Assembly: GCA_030581615.1 (NCBI GenBank)
Contig: JAKTTT010000038.1
Span: forward strand, 165,843 to 229,842
Source of the DNA: Alloascoidea africana
Lineage: Eukaryota; Ascomycota; Alloascoideomycetes; Alloascoideales; Alloascoideaceae
Reading direction: 5' to 3'
Length of the DNA: 64,000 nt
Shown here: positions 55,830 to 64,000 of the stretch, one piece after another
Layout: every line of letters starts with the position of its first letter
How positions within the stretch are numbered: the first letter of the stretch is position 1
Notes under the pieces: model-generated
Seen by the model: only the letters and a program-made list of their open reading frames with translations
The model's database searches: none
What the model was told of the DNA's origin: nothing
Translations under genes and position numbers: made by a program

Positions 55830-56555
55830 ATGATCTCCAAACTCGGAAAATAAAGCTCAAATTATAGATATTTTATCAAAGTAACGGGATAAATAAGAAT
55901 AAGAATTAAAAGTGTCTACTCTTCGAGATAACGTAGAAAATCTGAAATAGTAGCTCACTCTTAGCTCCCCGTTTAAGGCGCTAAATTCCCTATACAATTT
56001 AGAATATCCGATAGTAAAAGCAATATTTGCATCCATTCATCATACTTGTTGATATCACGATTTAGACAACTAAGCAAGCATAGCTTTTACATATTACCAT
56101 TCTAAGCGAACATGTGAAAGTTATCATGAGACGTTGCTACAAACACAAAATTGCCAACAGATGCTCAAAAACTCGAGTAAACACACTCAAAAGTTCGAGC
56201 TAATTGTTCTTGAGAGTGTTCTGCTTACAAACTAGCTCAAAGTTGTTCCTATTGCCATTGTTTCTCTCGTCATTGTATTGTACTCCCCGAAATAGTTGAA
56301 TCGTCTACAGCCGGGTAACCTTTTCCAACTGATATTCATATTGCACTTTTGGAAGGTGTTAGAGGAGTAATCCTTAAATCGCGCCTTTACCAACTGGGCA
56401 GTTGGGACTCAATAAATAGGAGTACCTCATAGATTGGAAAGAATTTTCGATTCTTTGTTATTCTTGAATCATTAACATCGAAATCACAACAAGACTTCGG
56501 TCTACGACCCCGGCTCAAGACTGTTCTAGGTTCAACATACCACATCAATAGTAAT
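55830..56555. other. PBY1-FHL1 intergenic region
   Basis: 726 bp with no gene. Contains the near-repeated phrases CTCAAAAACTCGAG and CTCAAAAGTTCGAG around 56164-56200, and a forkhead-type GTAAACA at 56177. Confidence 0.5.
56177..56183 (+). promoter_or_regulatory. Forkhead-type GTAAACA in the FHL1 promoter
   Basis: A match to the core Fkh1/2 site, 373 bp upstream of the FHL1 ATG. A single copy, so possibly chance. Confidence 0.25.
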
Positions 56556-58974
56556 ATGAATCCAACACTTACCCAAGATACTCTAGAAAAGCACAAGCCC
56601 AGTTACAGTACAGCGCAACCGGAACCGATTTTAAACACGCCTGGGTCGATATTGAAGCTGCTTCCAAATGATATAGCAAACGTTGTTCCGGGTTCCAAGG
56701 AGAACACTTCACGGACTGCCAACTCCCAACACACACAAACTGAAAAAGAGCAAGCTATGATAGGGGAACCTGAAAATTCTGACTCCCTTTTAAAGCCCAC
56801 CACCTTTGACGCTGAGTCTATGGCAAAGGATTCGATGAGTACTCGACCAGAAGACCCAGAAGCTCCCCTAATATCCGCTTATGCGCGACTTGATTTCCCC
56901 ACGAAACCACTCTATGTTCAGACATTACAAGTAGTATTCGGAAGAAAGGCAGAGAACGGGTCTGGAATGGTTGACGTTGACTTGGGACCAAACAAGGCAA
57001 TATCACGGCGGCATGCCAAAATATTCTACAATTTTGGAACTCAGAGGTTTGAGTTATCTGTTATGGGAAGGAATGGCGCGTTCGTAAACGATACATTTGT
57101 AGAATCTGGCGTCACCGTTGCACTATCAGATGGAGATAAAATTCAAATAGGTCAGGAAACCTTTACATTCGTGTTGCCCTCTGTATCGGTTGAATTAGGA
57201 CCTTCTTCGCCTTCGCGGCCCATGAATCCTTCTGAAGCGTTATCAATAAGAGGCAATACCGTCAATACAGACTTTAATCGGACACGACGGAAGGAGGACA
57301 ATGCCGTGAAATCCACAGTTGTTAAAGTTGAGAATGGTAAGTTTCAAGTGTTGATTATGAAAATCACTCTTCTATTGATTACTGACCTTTTTCTTAGAAA
57401 CGCCAGAAAATAAGTATACAAAACCCAAAATATCCTACTCAAGTATGATCTATCAGATTATGAGAGAAACAGATTCTTCAAAAGGAATGGCATTACCAGC
57501 CATATATGAGGCTATACAAGTTCGATTTCCTTATTTTAGATATTGTCAAGATGGTTGGCAAAATTCAATAAGGCATAATTTATCCATGAATAGAGCTTTC
57601 AAAAAGCTATCTAAAGAAGGTAAAGGATTTTTATGGGGATTGGATGAAGAATACTGGGCTGAAAAGGCTGAAAAAGAGAAAAACAAAAAGAAGCGAGCAA
57701 ATTCATCTTCAGCGAATAGCAAAAATGCTACTGTGAAACAGGAAGAAGGCAAAGCAAGTGCAAGTAATTCATCTAGGCAAGCTATAACTTTCGGGATAAA
57801 TGGGAAAAAAGAAAAACCCAAGACGATCGCTGAACTTGCCAGTGAGATCAAGCTGCATCCCCGAGGAAGTAATTACAACCCCCTTTATTCTACATATAAT
57901 TCGCAGCAATCCCAGTCTTCGAATGCCTTGCAGGATTCCAGCTCTAAATCGCCACCGAATAATGGAAATGCCAGCTCAAATGAAAAGGGAAAATCATCAA
58001 CGGAGAAGTCTGTCCATGCTTCGTCATCCAAAGAAGGCGGCTCTCTTCAAATAGACCCCGAGAAAATGCAAGCTCTGAGAGAAATTCAGAAGCGATTGAC
58101 GAATTTAGTTAAAGACAAAAATTATGATCGCAAAACCCTGGATGCGATCGTGACAAACGCTTTGGCAATGCTCATTGCTAAAGTTGAAGCGGCAGCTGAG
58201 AAAACTCCTAATGTTTCATTATCAAACATACTTAAAATGGATGAGAAAAGGCTTCACGCCGTTTTTGTTAACGCTATTAAAGCAGGCACAGCCAGAGTTA
58301 CGGGGACACATATTCCTTCTCGGCACACTCCAGACCCTCTACCGAAATCGGTGTCCCCTACTCCATTTCATGATGGTGATATCAAATCTAAAACTAATTC
58401 AGAAGAACCAGAAAAAACGCGCTCAATATCGCCCCCGAAACAAGAGGAGCCTTGTGTGAAGTCTGAGCCAATAGAGCAAAAGCCAGGCTCTTTGTCGCCT
58501 CCAAAGCAAAATGATAGAACCCGGCCCATAATAGTGGATGAAAAACCACAATCAACGCCCGAGTCTAATCAAGCAGAATCGGAAAGAACTCAAGCACTTA
58601 AGGAGATTCGAGTGCGACTTGCAGATTTGGCCAAGGAAAACAATTATGATAAGACGACTCTGGATAAGATTGTTACTGCCTCTTTGGAAATTCTGGTTGA
58701 TAAAGTGGAAGCGGCAGCTGCCAGAGCTCCTACCATTACATTTTCAAACCTACTCAAAACTGATCAAAATAAATTCAAGGCTGTTTTGGTGAATGCGCTC
58801 AAAGCAGGCACAGCTAGAGTGATATCCTCCAATAATAGTGCCAGGCACACACCAGATTCTAGTAAGACTCACTCACCTGCTCCAACAGCAAATACTCCCG
58901 TTATTGGAGATAAGCGGCCGTGTTCTGATAATACAGATGAAACGAAAAAGCCAAAACAATCTAGGAATGAATAG
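56556..58974 (+). CDS. FHL1: Fhl1-like FHA plus forkhead regulator, one intron, with duplicated C-terminal module
   Basis: Exons 56556..57336 and 57398..58974 give 785 residues. The intron (GTAAGT, TTACTGAC, CTTAG) joins VVKVEN to ETPENKYTKPKISYSSMIYQ. An FHA domain at about 112-215 has FGRK, SRRHAKI and GRNGAFVND. The forkhead domain (about 269-350) contains PYFRYCQDGWQNSIRHNLSM and GKGFLWGLDEEYW, wording typical of Fhl1 rather than Fkh1/2. Fhl1 sits at ribosomal-protein promoters with Rap1 and recruits Ifh1 via its FHA domain under TOR control. The C-terminal region carries two copies of a ~76-residue helical module (about 485-560 and 660-735). RPL11 lies 1.1 kb downstream of the FHL1 stop. 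Confidence 0.85.
58070..58300 (+). repeat. FHL1 internal module, copy A
   Basis: Encodes ALREIQKRL ... NYDRKTLDAIVTNAL ... KVEAAAEKTP ... VNAIKAGTARV. Paired with copy B at 58590-58820, about 43 of 76 residues identical. Confidence 0.85.
58590..58820 (+). repeat. FHL1 internal module, copy B
   Basis: Encodes ALKEIRVRL ... NYDKTTLDKIVTASL ... KVEAAAARAP ... VNALKAGTARV. Separated from copy A by a Ser/Pro/Glu-rich linker. Confidence 0.85.
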
Positions 58975-59017
58975 CTATTCATGGAATGAATTAGTTTTAT
59001 GTATTTATATTAACGTT

Positions 59018-59917
59018 CTAAATATTTGTTTTCACATCATTAAAGGATCCTTCTTTAGCTTTTGTCTCCCAGAACAGCTCTCCAACATCATGGTTTCCGT
59101 GATAGACCCATCCATTCTCAGTGATGTGGTACAAATTGATTGAACCACCAGAGTAAGCGTCTCTGTGGGTGGCAGCCAGAATGCTTCTCTTTCCCAACTC
59201 CAATGCCTCCTCAACGCCGAGATCCCAACTGTACGTGGCATCTAGAACGCCGTAAGCAAATGTTTGTCCAGACCCGACACAAAACAAGTCACCTTTTAGC
59301 CTTGTTCCATCGCTGTCCACGTAATAGATAGTAGGACCTTCACGCTTGGTATATCCACAAATCATAGTTCCCATTGAAAGGCCCATGCCCTTGTATGAGT
59401 AAACCAAGTTGGAGAGTATCTTACTAGCAGCTGCAACACTGATTCTTTCCTTTTCTCGCAGCTCGTGGAGTCGGCATTGAGTTCCTAGCCAGGTTTCCCA
59501 AAATTGACAATCTGCAGCGCCACCGGCCATAGTTCCCAGTAGGAAAGGGTTAATCTCAATCACCTTCTTCACGGTCTGAGAAGCAACCCAGTTTCCTGCT
59601 GTGGCTCTTGAATCAACAGCAACAACAATGCCTCCTTGGAATCTAAATGCCAATGTTGTAGTTCCGTGGGCAATCTTGATGGTGCAATCTGGGTTTGACT
59701 GGTCATCTGTGTGGGCTCGTAAAAAGGCCGATGGCTGAGAAATTGGAGGAAGGGAAATCGAGGGAGTTAAAGACAGGCTGTTGTAATTGTCAAAACTCTG
59801 TTCCTCATTCCTAATTGAAGAGCCGGAGAACCTTTGCGAGATTTCGTTCATGATGTCTATGATGAGTATATCCTGAGGAGGCGAATATGGATCTATTGGA
59901 AGTAGGGCCGGGAGCAT
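59018..59917 (-). CDS. PRE2: 20S proteasome beta-5 subunit Pre2
   Basis: The 299-residue precursor has a propeptide of about 85 residues cleaved at HG/TTTLAF, leaving catalytic Thr86 as the mature N-terminus (chymotrypsin-like site). Conserved blocks are [76 protein letters not shown] and [20 protein letters not shown]. The mature part has 214 residues, as expected. The first ATG (59917) is used; an internal Met at 23 could also serve, since propeptide length varies between species. It ends close to the FHL1 3' end (convergent, 43 bp between stops). Confidence 0.97.
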   Translation of the reverse strand: MLPALLPIDPYSPPQDILIIDIMNEISQRFSGSSIRNEEQSFDNYNSLSLTPSISLPPISQPSAFLRAHTDDQSNPDCTIKIAHGTTTLAFRFQGGIVVAVDSRATAGNWVASQTVKKVIEINPFLLGTMAGGAADCQFWETWLGTQCRLHELREKERISVAAASKILSNLVYSYKGMGLSMGTMICGYTKREGPTIYYVDSDGTRLKGDLFCVGSGQTFAYGVLDATYSWDLGVEEALELGKRSILAATHRDAYSGGSINLYHITENGWVYHGNHDVGELFWETKAKEGSFNDVKTNI

Positions 59918-60076
59918 ACATCCAAATACCCTCCCTCACAAACAACGTAGGTTAACTTTTCAAATCTGAAAAATGGCACTTTTACGAAATTATTACGGAG
60001 TCAACCTCTACGCATGGGAATCAAATTAGTGAATCGTTTATTACCCAATTTAAGCAGTAAATACATTAATAATGAA

Positions 60077-60727
60077 TCATTTGTTCAACACATCGGCATC
60101 ATATTTCTGCTTGAACCAGTTGATCGAATCCTCTTTTGTAACCTTGTGAGCGCCGCCAATCTTTGCTCGGGTCCTCTTTCTACGGGCGATACGAGCTCCT
60201 GGACGTCCCATAACAACGTAAAAGTCCATACCGTAAATGCCGATAGATGGATCATACTTTATTCCCAAATCAATGTGTTCTGAGATGCCAAAGCCAAAGT
60301 TGCCAGTTTCTGAAAAGTTCTTGTTGCGTAGCTGGTATTCCTTTACTTTAAGTCCTCGCTCCAAGATCTCCTCTGCTTTTGGACCACGGACTGTGACATG
60401 GACTGCAATCTTTTCGTTTCTCCTGATGCCAAAGGTTCTGACGGTATATCGAGCTTTTGAGTAAACGGGCGTCTGACCGGACAGTTGTTCCAGGACTTTT
60501 GCAGCACGAGTGAGCCTATCACCAGACTCTCCAACACAGATATTGAGAGTCAGCTTCTCAATGCGGAGCTCACGCATAGGATTTGAACTTTGGGTACTCT
60601 GGAAAAAGTATTTGTTAGTTGTCTGATCATCTGAAAGACAGTGCCCTAAACCCGCGTTATCATACGCTGAAAGCGTTTACTTGATCGATCGGTTTATTCG
60701 CATTCAGCTCAAAAAGGTACATACCAT
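60077..60727 (-). CDS. RPL11: Ribosomal protein uL5 (Rpl11), ATG-only first exon
   Basis: Exon 1 is just the start codon (60727..60725) and exon 2 runs 60598..60077 (minus strand). Together they give 174 residues, exactly the yeast length. The 126 nt intron has GTATGT, CAACTAACA and TTCCAG. Splicing yields [20 protein letters not shown], matching the yeast N-terminus. Without it the protein would begin at an internal Met and lose eight residues. The blocks [40 protein letters not shown] and [19 protein letters not shown] identify uL5, which binds 5S rRNA with uL18 at the central protuberance. CACGTG lies 147 bp upstream and a TAAGGGTTTA element about 122-131 bp upstream. Confidence 0.98.
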
Positions 60728-61358
60728 TTCTTGGGTATATGATGTATGCTGATGATATCTCAAGATAGTGCTATTGCTTCAGGATTGATACTCTTCCCAG
60801 ACGATTTGGGAGGACGTGTGCTGAAATGTACGCCTGCTATCTTGGAATTATAAGGGTTTAGACCTATGTTGTGCACGTGCTATATACCCGGGTAACTATG
60901 CGTTGGTGGTGGCATGGAGGTTGGGTTTGTGTGGGGTTGATAGCCTAGGTGTTGTGCAAAGATTGTGAAACAAACCAAGCATTTCCCCTTCTTGTTCTTC
61001 TTCCTCATTCAGTTATTTCTTGACAAGTGATTTTTTAAGATACTGTCTATGTTATTTATTTTTTATACTCTTTTGTGAACTCTTAATAGTTTATATAAAT
61101 AGTGCCTTTACGTAACATAGCATGCATATGACACCTGTCGCGATAGATTTAGATCTTTAAACAAAATTGAATATCAGTTTATACCTTGTTTATCCAGAGC
61201 AAACCCCAAAGAAAATAGTTCCAATCCATATGCTTCTTTGTTTGTTGTATTGTGGACAAGTTTAGTGTTGATGGTTGGACAGCCCGGTAGTACAAGAGAG
61301 GAATGGATTGAGAGATAAGTCTCTTTCTTTTCCAATTTCCACTGTGAAAAAGTTTGTC
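60728..61358. other. RPL11 promoter and acyltransferase 5' region
   Basis: Contains TAAGGGTTTA (60850-60859), similar but not identical to the Tbf1-type TTAGGGTT, and CACGTG (60874). The acyltransferase frame is open upstream of its first ATG back to 61272, without another in-frame ATG. Confidence 0.45.
60874..60879. promoter_or_regulatory. CACGTG upstream of RPL11
   Basis: 147 bp before the RPL11 start codon (60727). Confidence 0.4.
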
Positions 61359-62352
61359 ATGGCAGTAAAGGTCATTTTCCTCTTGATGTTTTCAATATTT
61401 GTTAATACCATAACGCCTGTTCTTGATTTTCTTGGAGCAACTTGGTTTGTGGAACAGTTCCAATTCTGGCAGCTAGCATTTGCGCAATTGGTGAGATGCT
61501 GTTTTGGTTTATGCGCTTTTTGGCTGGAGCGGTTTCCCTAATTTTTAAATATCATAGAGAAAAAGACCGTTAAAAGTTGTTATTACAGGCGATTCTATTT
61601 CTTACCCAATGTCTGATCCTACAGTTGTCATGTCAAACCATCAATCGTTGTTGGATTATTTTGTGCTTTCGTACTGGCTCTCAACCGTTAACAATCGTAA
61701 TCCATATTTTTTCACTTGGGGAAATTGCTGGAAAGTACCCTCTGTTTATTCTTTATTCTGTTCTGGAGATCTTTCGGAAAACTGGTCTCTGCCAGATGGT
61801 GCCATGGATACTGTGCTGACATCAAGAATTACAAATTCTGAAGAGTGTATGATGGATTATGCATTAAACATTACAAGAAACTAATAGACAAAACTGTGTA
61901 GGTACAATAGTGTTTCCTGAAGTAAACACATGGTCTTACAAAACTGCAAACCTGGCAAGTAGCGGCATGCTTTTAAGATCGTAAGTCTATGATTAGAAGC
62001 TAACAAGCAACTGTAGCAAGCCAGTTTTTGCCGTTATCATCATCTTCCATGTTTTGAATACCTTTTATACCCCAGATTTTTTGCAATTTGGTTTGTTTTA
62101 CGATTTTTCAAGAAAAGAATGTGTTTGCAAAGCCTACAACTTTTAGATGTCACCATTTCATATCGTTATAACAATACAAAACAACCACCAGGAGTTTTAG
62201 ATTTTTTAGCAAAAAGGAATCCTTTGGAAATTTGTATACATATTGATAAGATTGATGTTTCTACTTTGCCAACAAGAAGATCAAAGCTGGAAGCATGGTT
62301 AGAGTCGCGTTGGCAAGAAAAAGACGAAAGATTGCAAATGCATTATAGCTGA
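61359..62352 (+). CDS. Small lysophospholipid acyltransferase-like protein (PlsC/LPLAT family), three introns
   Basis: Exons 61359..61490, 61558..61846, 61902..61980 and 62025..62352 give 275 residues. Without splicing the region is broken into three frames. The introns (donors GTGAGA, GTATGA, GTAAGT; branches CCTAAT, ACTAAT, GCTAAC; lengths 67, 55, 44) restore one continuous LPLAT sequence. An N-terminal membrane segment (VIFLLMFSIFVNTI) leads to KVVITGDS then SDPTVVMSNHQSLLDYFVLS with the HX4D catalytic motif (His72, Asp77). Motif III follows as TIVFPEVNTWSYKTANLASS (FPEGT varied to FPEVN), then HHLPCFEYLLYPR and LLDVTISYRYN. It resembles yeast Cst26, Vps66/Loa1 and YDR018C, which acylate lysophospholipids at the ER or lipid droplets. 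The Gly-to-Val change in FPEG is unusual. The start is the first in-frame ATG and could be further upstream in another exon. Confidence 0.75.
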
Positions 62353-62654
62353 ATTGTTGTGTGAACAAGAATCATCATAGTATTACGAGAACACCTCCAA
62401 GTTTTCTCTTATGCAAGCTTCGATCTTTTCAACATCTAAACGCTACTCCATGTTTTTTTGCATCCCCTTTGACAAACAAATCGAAGAAAGTTTACGCTGT
62501 CGCTTTGAATGAACCAAAATTTTTACACTGCAAGCTCGAAGTTTTAGTACATACATCTCAGGAGCAACACACAGCTTTCAACATAAACATGCTCAGTAAA
62601 TTGTCTATATTTTCTACATATAATAACAAAAGTCAAAAATACACTCATTTGCCG

Positions 62655-64000
62655 TTAATCTAGATTTCTAAGTGACTCGGCGTTAATTGAATCCGGTACT
62701 TTGTTAAAGATTGGTTTAAGTGTAGATTCGTAATATGGTGGAAGATGATTAACAGAGGGGTTCTGTGCCTGAACTTTTTGCATGTAGTTCTCATAAATAT
62801 TACCATCGTAATTTCCGATAGGAGCGTTGATGAAAAAATCGCTCAGTTGAAATCCATCAGTGATCCCAATCACTTCTGGTCGAATCTCAGCACATAGACT
62901 TGTAACAGTGTCTCTAATTTGTGAAACTTGTGAAGGAACAAAGAATCCTGCCTCAAGGTAAAGACTAGATTCTTGTTCAATATAATAGAGTCCGAGTAGC
63001 ACTGCAATCTTGGTCAATATTGGCTTGGCGGTATTATCGCTTGGTAATTGATCAATCCTTGAGAACAAACCGGAGGCCATAAAGTACTGAGTATGAATTC
63101 TGGTGCATTGATGTCTTTCCAAAGACAGTAACTCAAAAGCTTTATCAACAGAGTTACCTTCAGCTTTGAACTTTTCAAACTTCTCGGTGGCTGTAGCGAC
63201 AAGATTAACTGACAACTTCCTCAATGCATCAATAATTGTTTTAGGGTCTCTGATGTTTCCAGTAATCTGTGTAGGCTTGATCTTGTAATCGTTCAAGTAG
63301 CTTACAATCTCGCCCACCTGTTTGCCACTCTTAATCGCAAGCAAATTTTGAATCAAAGCTCGACCGTTTGAAAGGCATAAAATGTTATTGTCTCCTTCCC
63401 AAGTACACATAACAACAAAATCGTTGTAACCCTGGCCAAATCCATTATAACCAGAGTATCCATGTCCACCACAGGCCTGTCTACATTCATCTATAAGTTT
63501 AGCGGTGGCCCAAGTAGAATGTGCCTTTGCACCAGCAGAAGCCCCAAAGAGATCTTTAACATCTCGTAGAGCTTCATCTAGTTTTGTCTTGTCACCGATT
63601 CTATTTGCTTCGGCAAGTTTGGCGTTTGCAGATTCTGACAGCTTCACAATGCTGTTACCTGCAGCCCAAGTACCAAATAACTGTGCCAGGTGAGGAATCA
63701 GACGACGCTGGTGAAGTGGGTAATCCAAAAGAGCAGTTTCCTCTTTGCCTTTTTCGGTTCCAAATTGTCTTCTTACTGCTGCAAAGCGTAGCGCGATGGT
63801 GATAAAACGTCTCCCGATACTAAATGAATCCATGGCCATCGTGACTCTCCCATTAACCAAAGCGTTATATCCCAATTGCTGTAATGGAGGTTGAGTTACA
63901 TTGCCTTGTCTGTCGACTTTGGCGTATTTCATCAACATGTATTGACGAGGAACTCTAACATTGGTAAACTGGATCCATCCGTTGTCAATTCCGTCCCTCC
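62655..64000 (-). CDS. POX1: Acyl-CoA oxidase (peroxisomal), N-terminus beyond window
   Basis: The frame is open to the right edge, so about 447 C-terminal residues of a ~700-residue enzyme are present. At the edge it reads GRDGIDNGWIQFTNVRVPRQ then YMLMKYAKVDRQG, showing that the internal Met at 63938 is not the start. Blocks such as RVTMAMDSFSIGRRFITIAL, VRRQFGTEKGKEE, ACGGHGYSGYNGFGQGYNDF and CTWEGDNNIL are those of fungal acyl-CoA oxidases, which catalyse the first, H2O2-forming step of peroxisomal beta-oxidation with FAD. The catalytic Glu lies in the WEGDN segment. The C-terminus (SLRNLD) has no PTS1 tripeptide, as usual for yeast acyl-CoA oxidases, which enter via Pex5 by another route. 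Confidence 0.95.
   Translation of the reverse strand, partial: RDGIDNGWIQFTNVRVPRQYMLMKYAKVDRQGNVTQPPLQQLGYNALVNGRVTMAMDSFSIGRRFITIALRFAAVRRQFGTEKGKEETALLDYPLHQRRLIPHLAQLFGTWAAGNSIVKLSESANAKLAEANRIGDKTKLDEALRDVKDLFGASAGAKAHSTWATAKLIDECRQACGGHGYSGYNGFGQGYNDFVVMCTWEGDNNILCLSNGRALIQNLLAIKSGKQVGEIVSYLNDYKIKPTQITGNIRDPKTIIDALRKLSVNLVATATEKFEKFKAEGNSVDKAFELLSLERHQCTRIHTQYFMASGLFSRIDQLPSDNTAKPILTKIAVLLGLYYIEQESSLYLEAGFFVPSQVSQIRDTVTSLCAEIRPEVIGITDGFQLSDFFINAPIGNYDGNIYENYMQKVQAQNPSVNHLPPYYESTLKPIFNKVPDSINAESLRNLD

Noticed and set aside
56556-58974. Fkh1/Fkh2 identity for the FHA-forkhead gene
   Set aside because: FPYFRYCQDGWQ and GKGFLWGLDEEYW are closer to Fhl1 than to the Fkh1/2 forkhead sequence.
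61275-61541. Acyltransferase locus as a pseudogene with frameshifts
   Set aside because: Three introns with proper donor, branch and acceptor signals restore one frame with all family motifs in order, so a spliced gene is simpler.
1-64000. CRISPR arrays, prokaryotic operons or viral insertions
   Set aside because: No regularly spaced repeats and no phage or viral genes; spliced yeast genes throughout.

Overview
The window is nuclear DNA of an ascomycetous budding yeast (Saccharomycotina). Almost every recognisable protein has a yeast orthologue: DASH, H/ACA snoRNP, SSU processome, Rpd3L, small TIMs, Atg11 and Fhl1. CTG encodes invariant leucines (for example in the VLEQLSG stretch of Rpl11), so this is not a CUG-Ser or CUG-Ala species. 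I reconstruct 25 spliceosomal introns in 14 genes. They are short (44-127 nt, one of 314 nt), with GTATGT, GTAAGT, GTATGC or GTGAGT donors and CTAAC, CTGAC or CTAAT branch points. That is intron-rich for this subphylum. The exact species cannot be named from sequence alone.

Layout. 1-3.5 kb: a GC-rich PIB1-like RING terminus, then DAD4, NOP10 and SWA2. 5.0-6.8 kb: a UFO1-like F-box gene. 6.8-16.9 kb: a gene-poor island of decayed sequence. It holds a Tc1/mariner-like transposase relic, an AGC-kinase pseudogene, a complete-ended but internally deleted pogo-family DNA transposon (TIRs and TA target duplication visible), a pseudogene copy of the neighbouring F-box gene, and one intact unusual AGC kinase. 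16.9-19.8 kb: SGD1. 19.8-24.9 kb: a second 5 kb gene desert. 24.9-27.3 kb: KIN4-like kinase. 28-39 kb: UTP20, RFC5 and a short Nha1/Sod2-type Na+/H+ antiporter. 40-50 kb: ATG11, POL30 (PCNA), a soluble Tom70-like TPR protein, RXT2 and TIM10. 50.7-64 kb: a flavocytochrome b2-like dehydrogenase, PBY1, FHL1, PRE2, RPL11, a four-exon acyltransferase and the C-terminal part of an acyl-CoA oxidase.

Functional threads. POL30 and RFC5 (sliding clamp and clamp-loader subunit) lie 7 kb apart. They share an exact 15-mer centred on an MluI cell-cycle box, in the POL30 promoter and inside RFC5 intron 1. SWA2, UTP20, SGD1, NOP10 and RPL11 serve vesicle traffic and ribosome assembly. FHL1, the presumed ribosomal-protein gene regulator, lies close to RPL11. 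CACGTG motifs sit 58-150 bp upstream of at least six start codons.

The most interesting features are the pogo element with its precise deletion of the catalytic domain, the intact AGC kinase that lacks the canonical activation-loop Thr and has Glu at the hydrophobic-motif phosphosite, the shared clamp/clamp-loader element, and an internal duplication in Fhl1.
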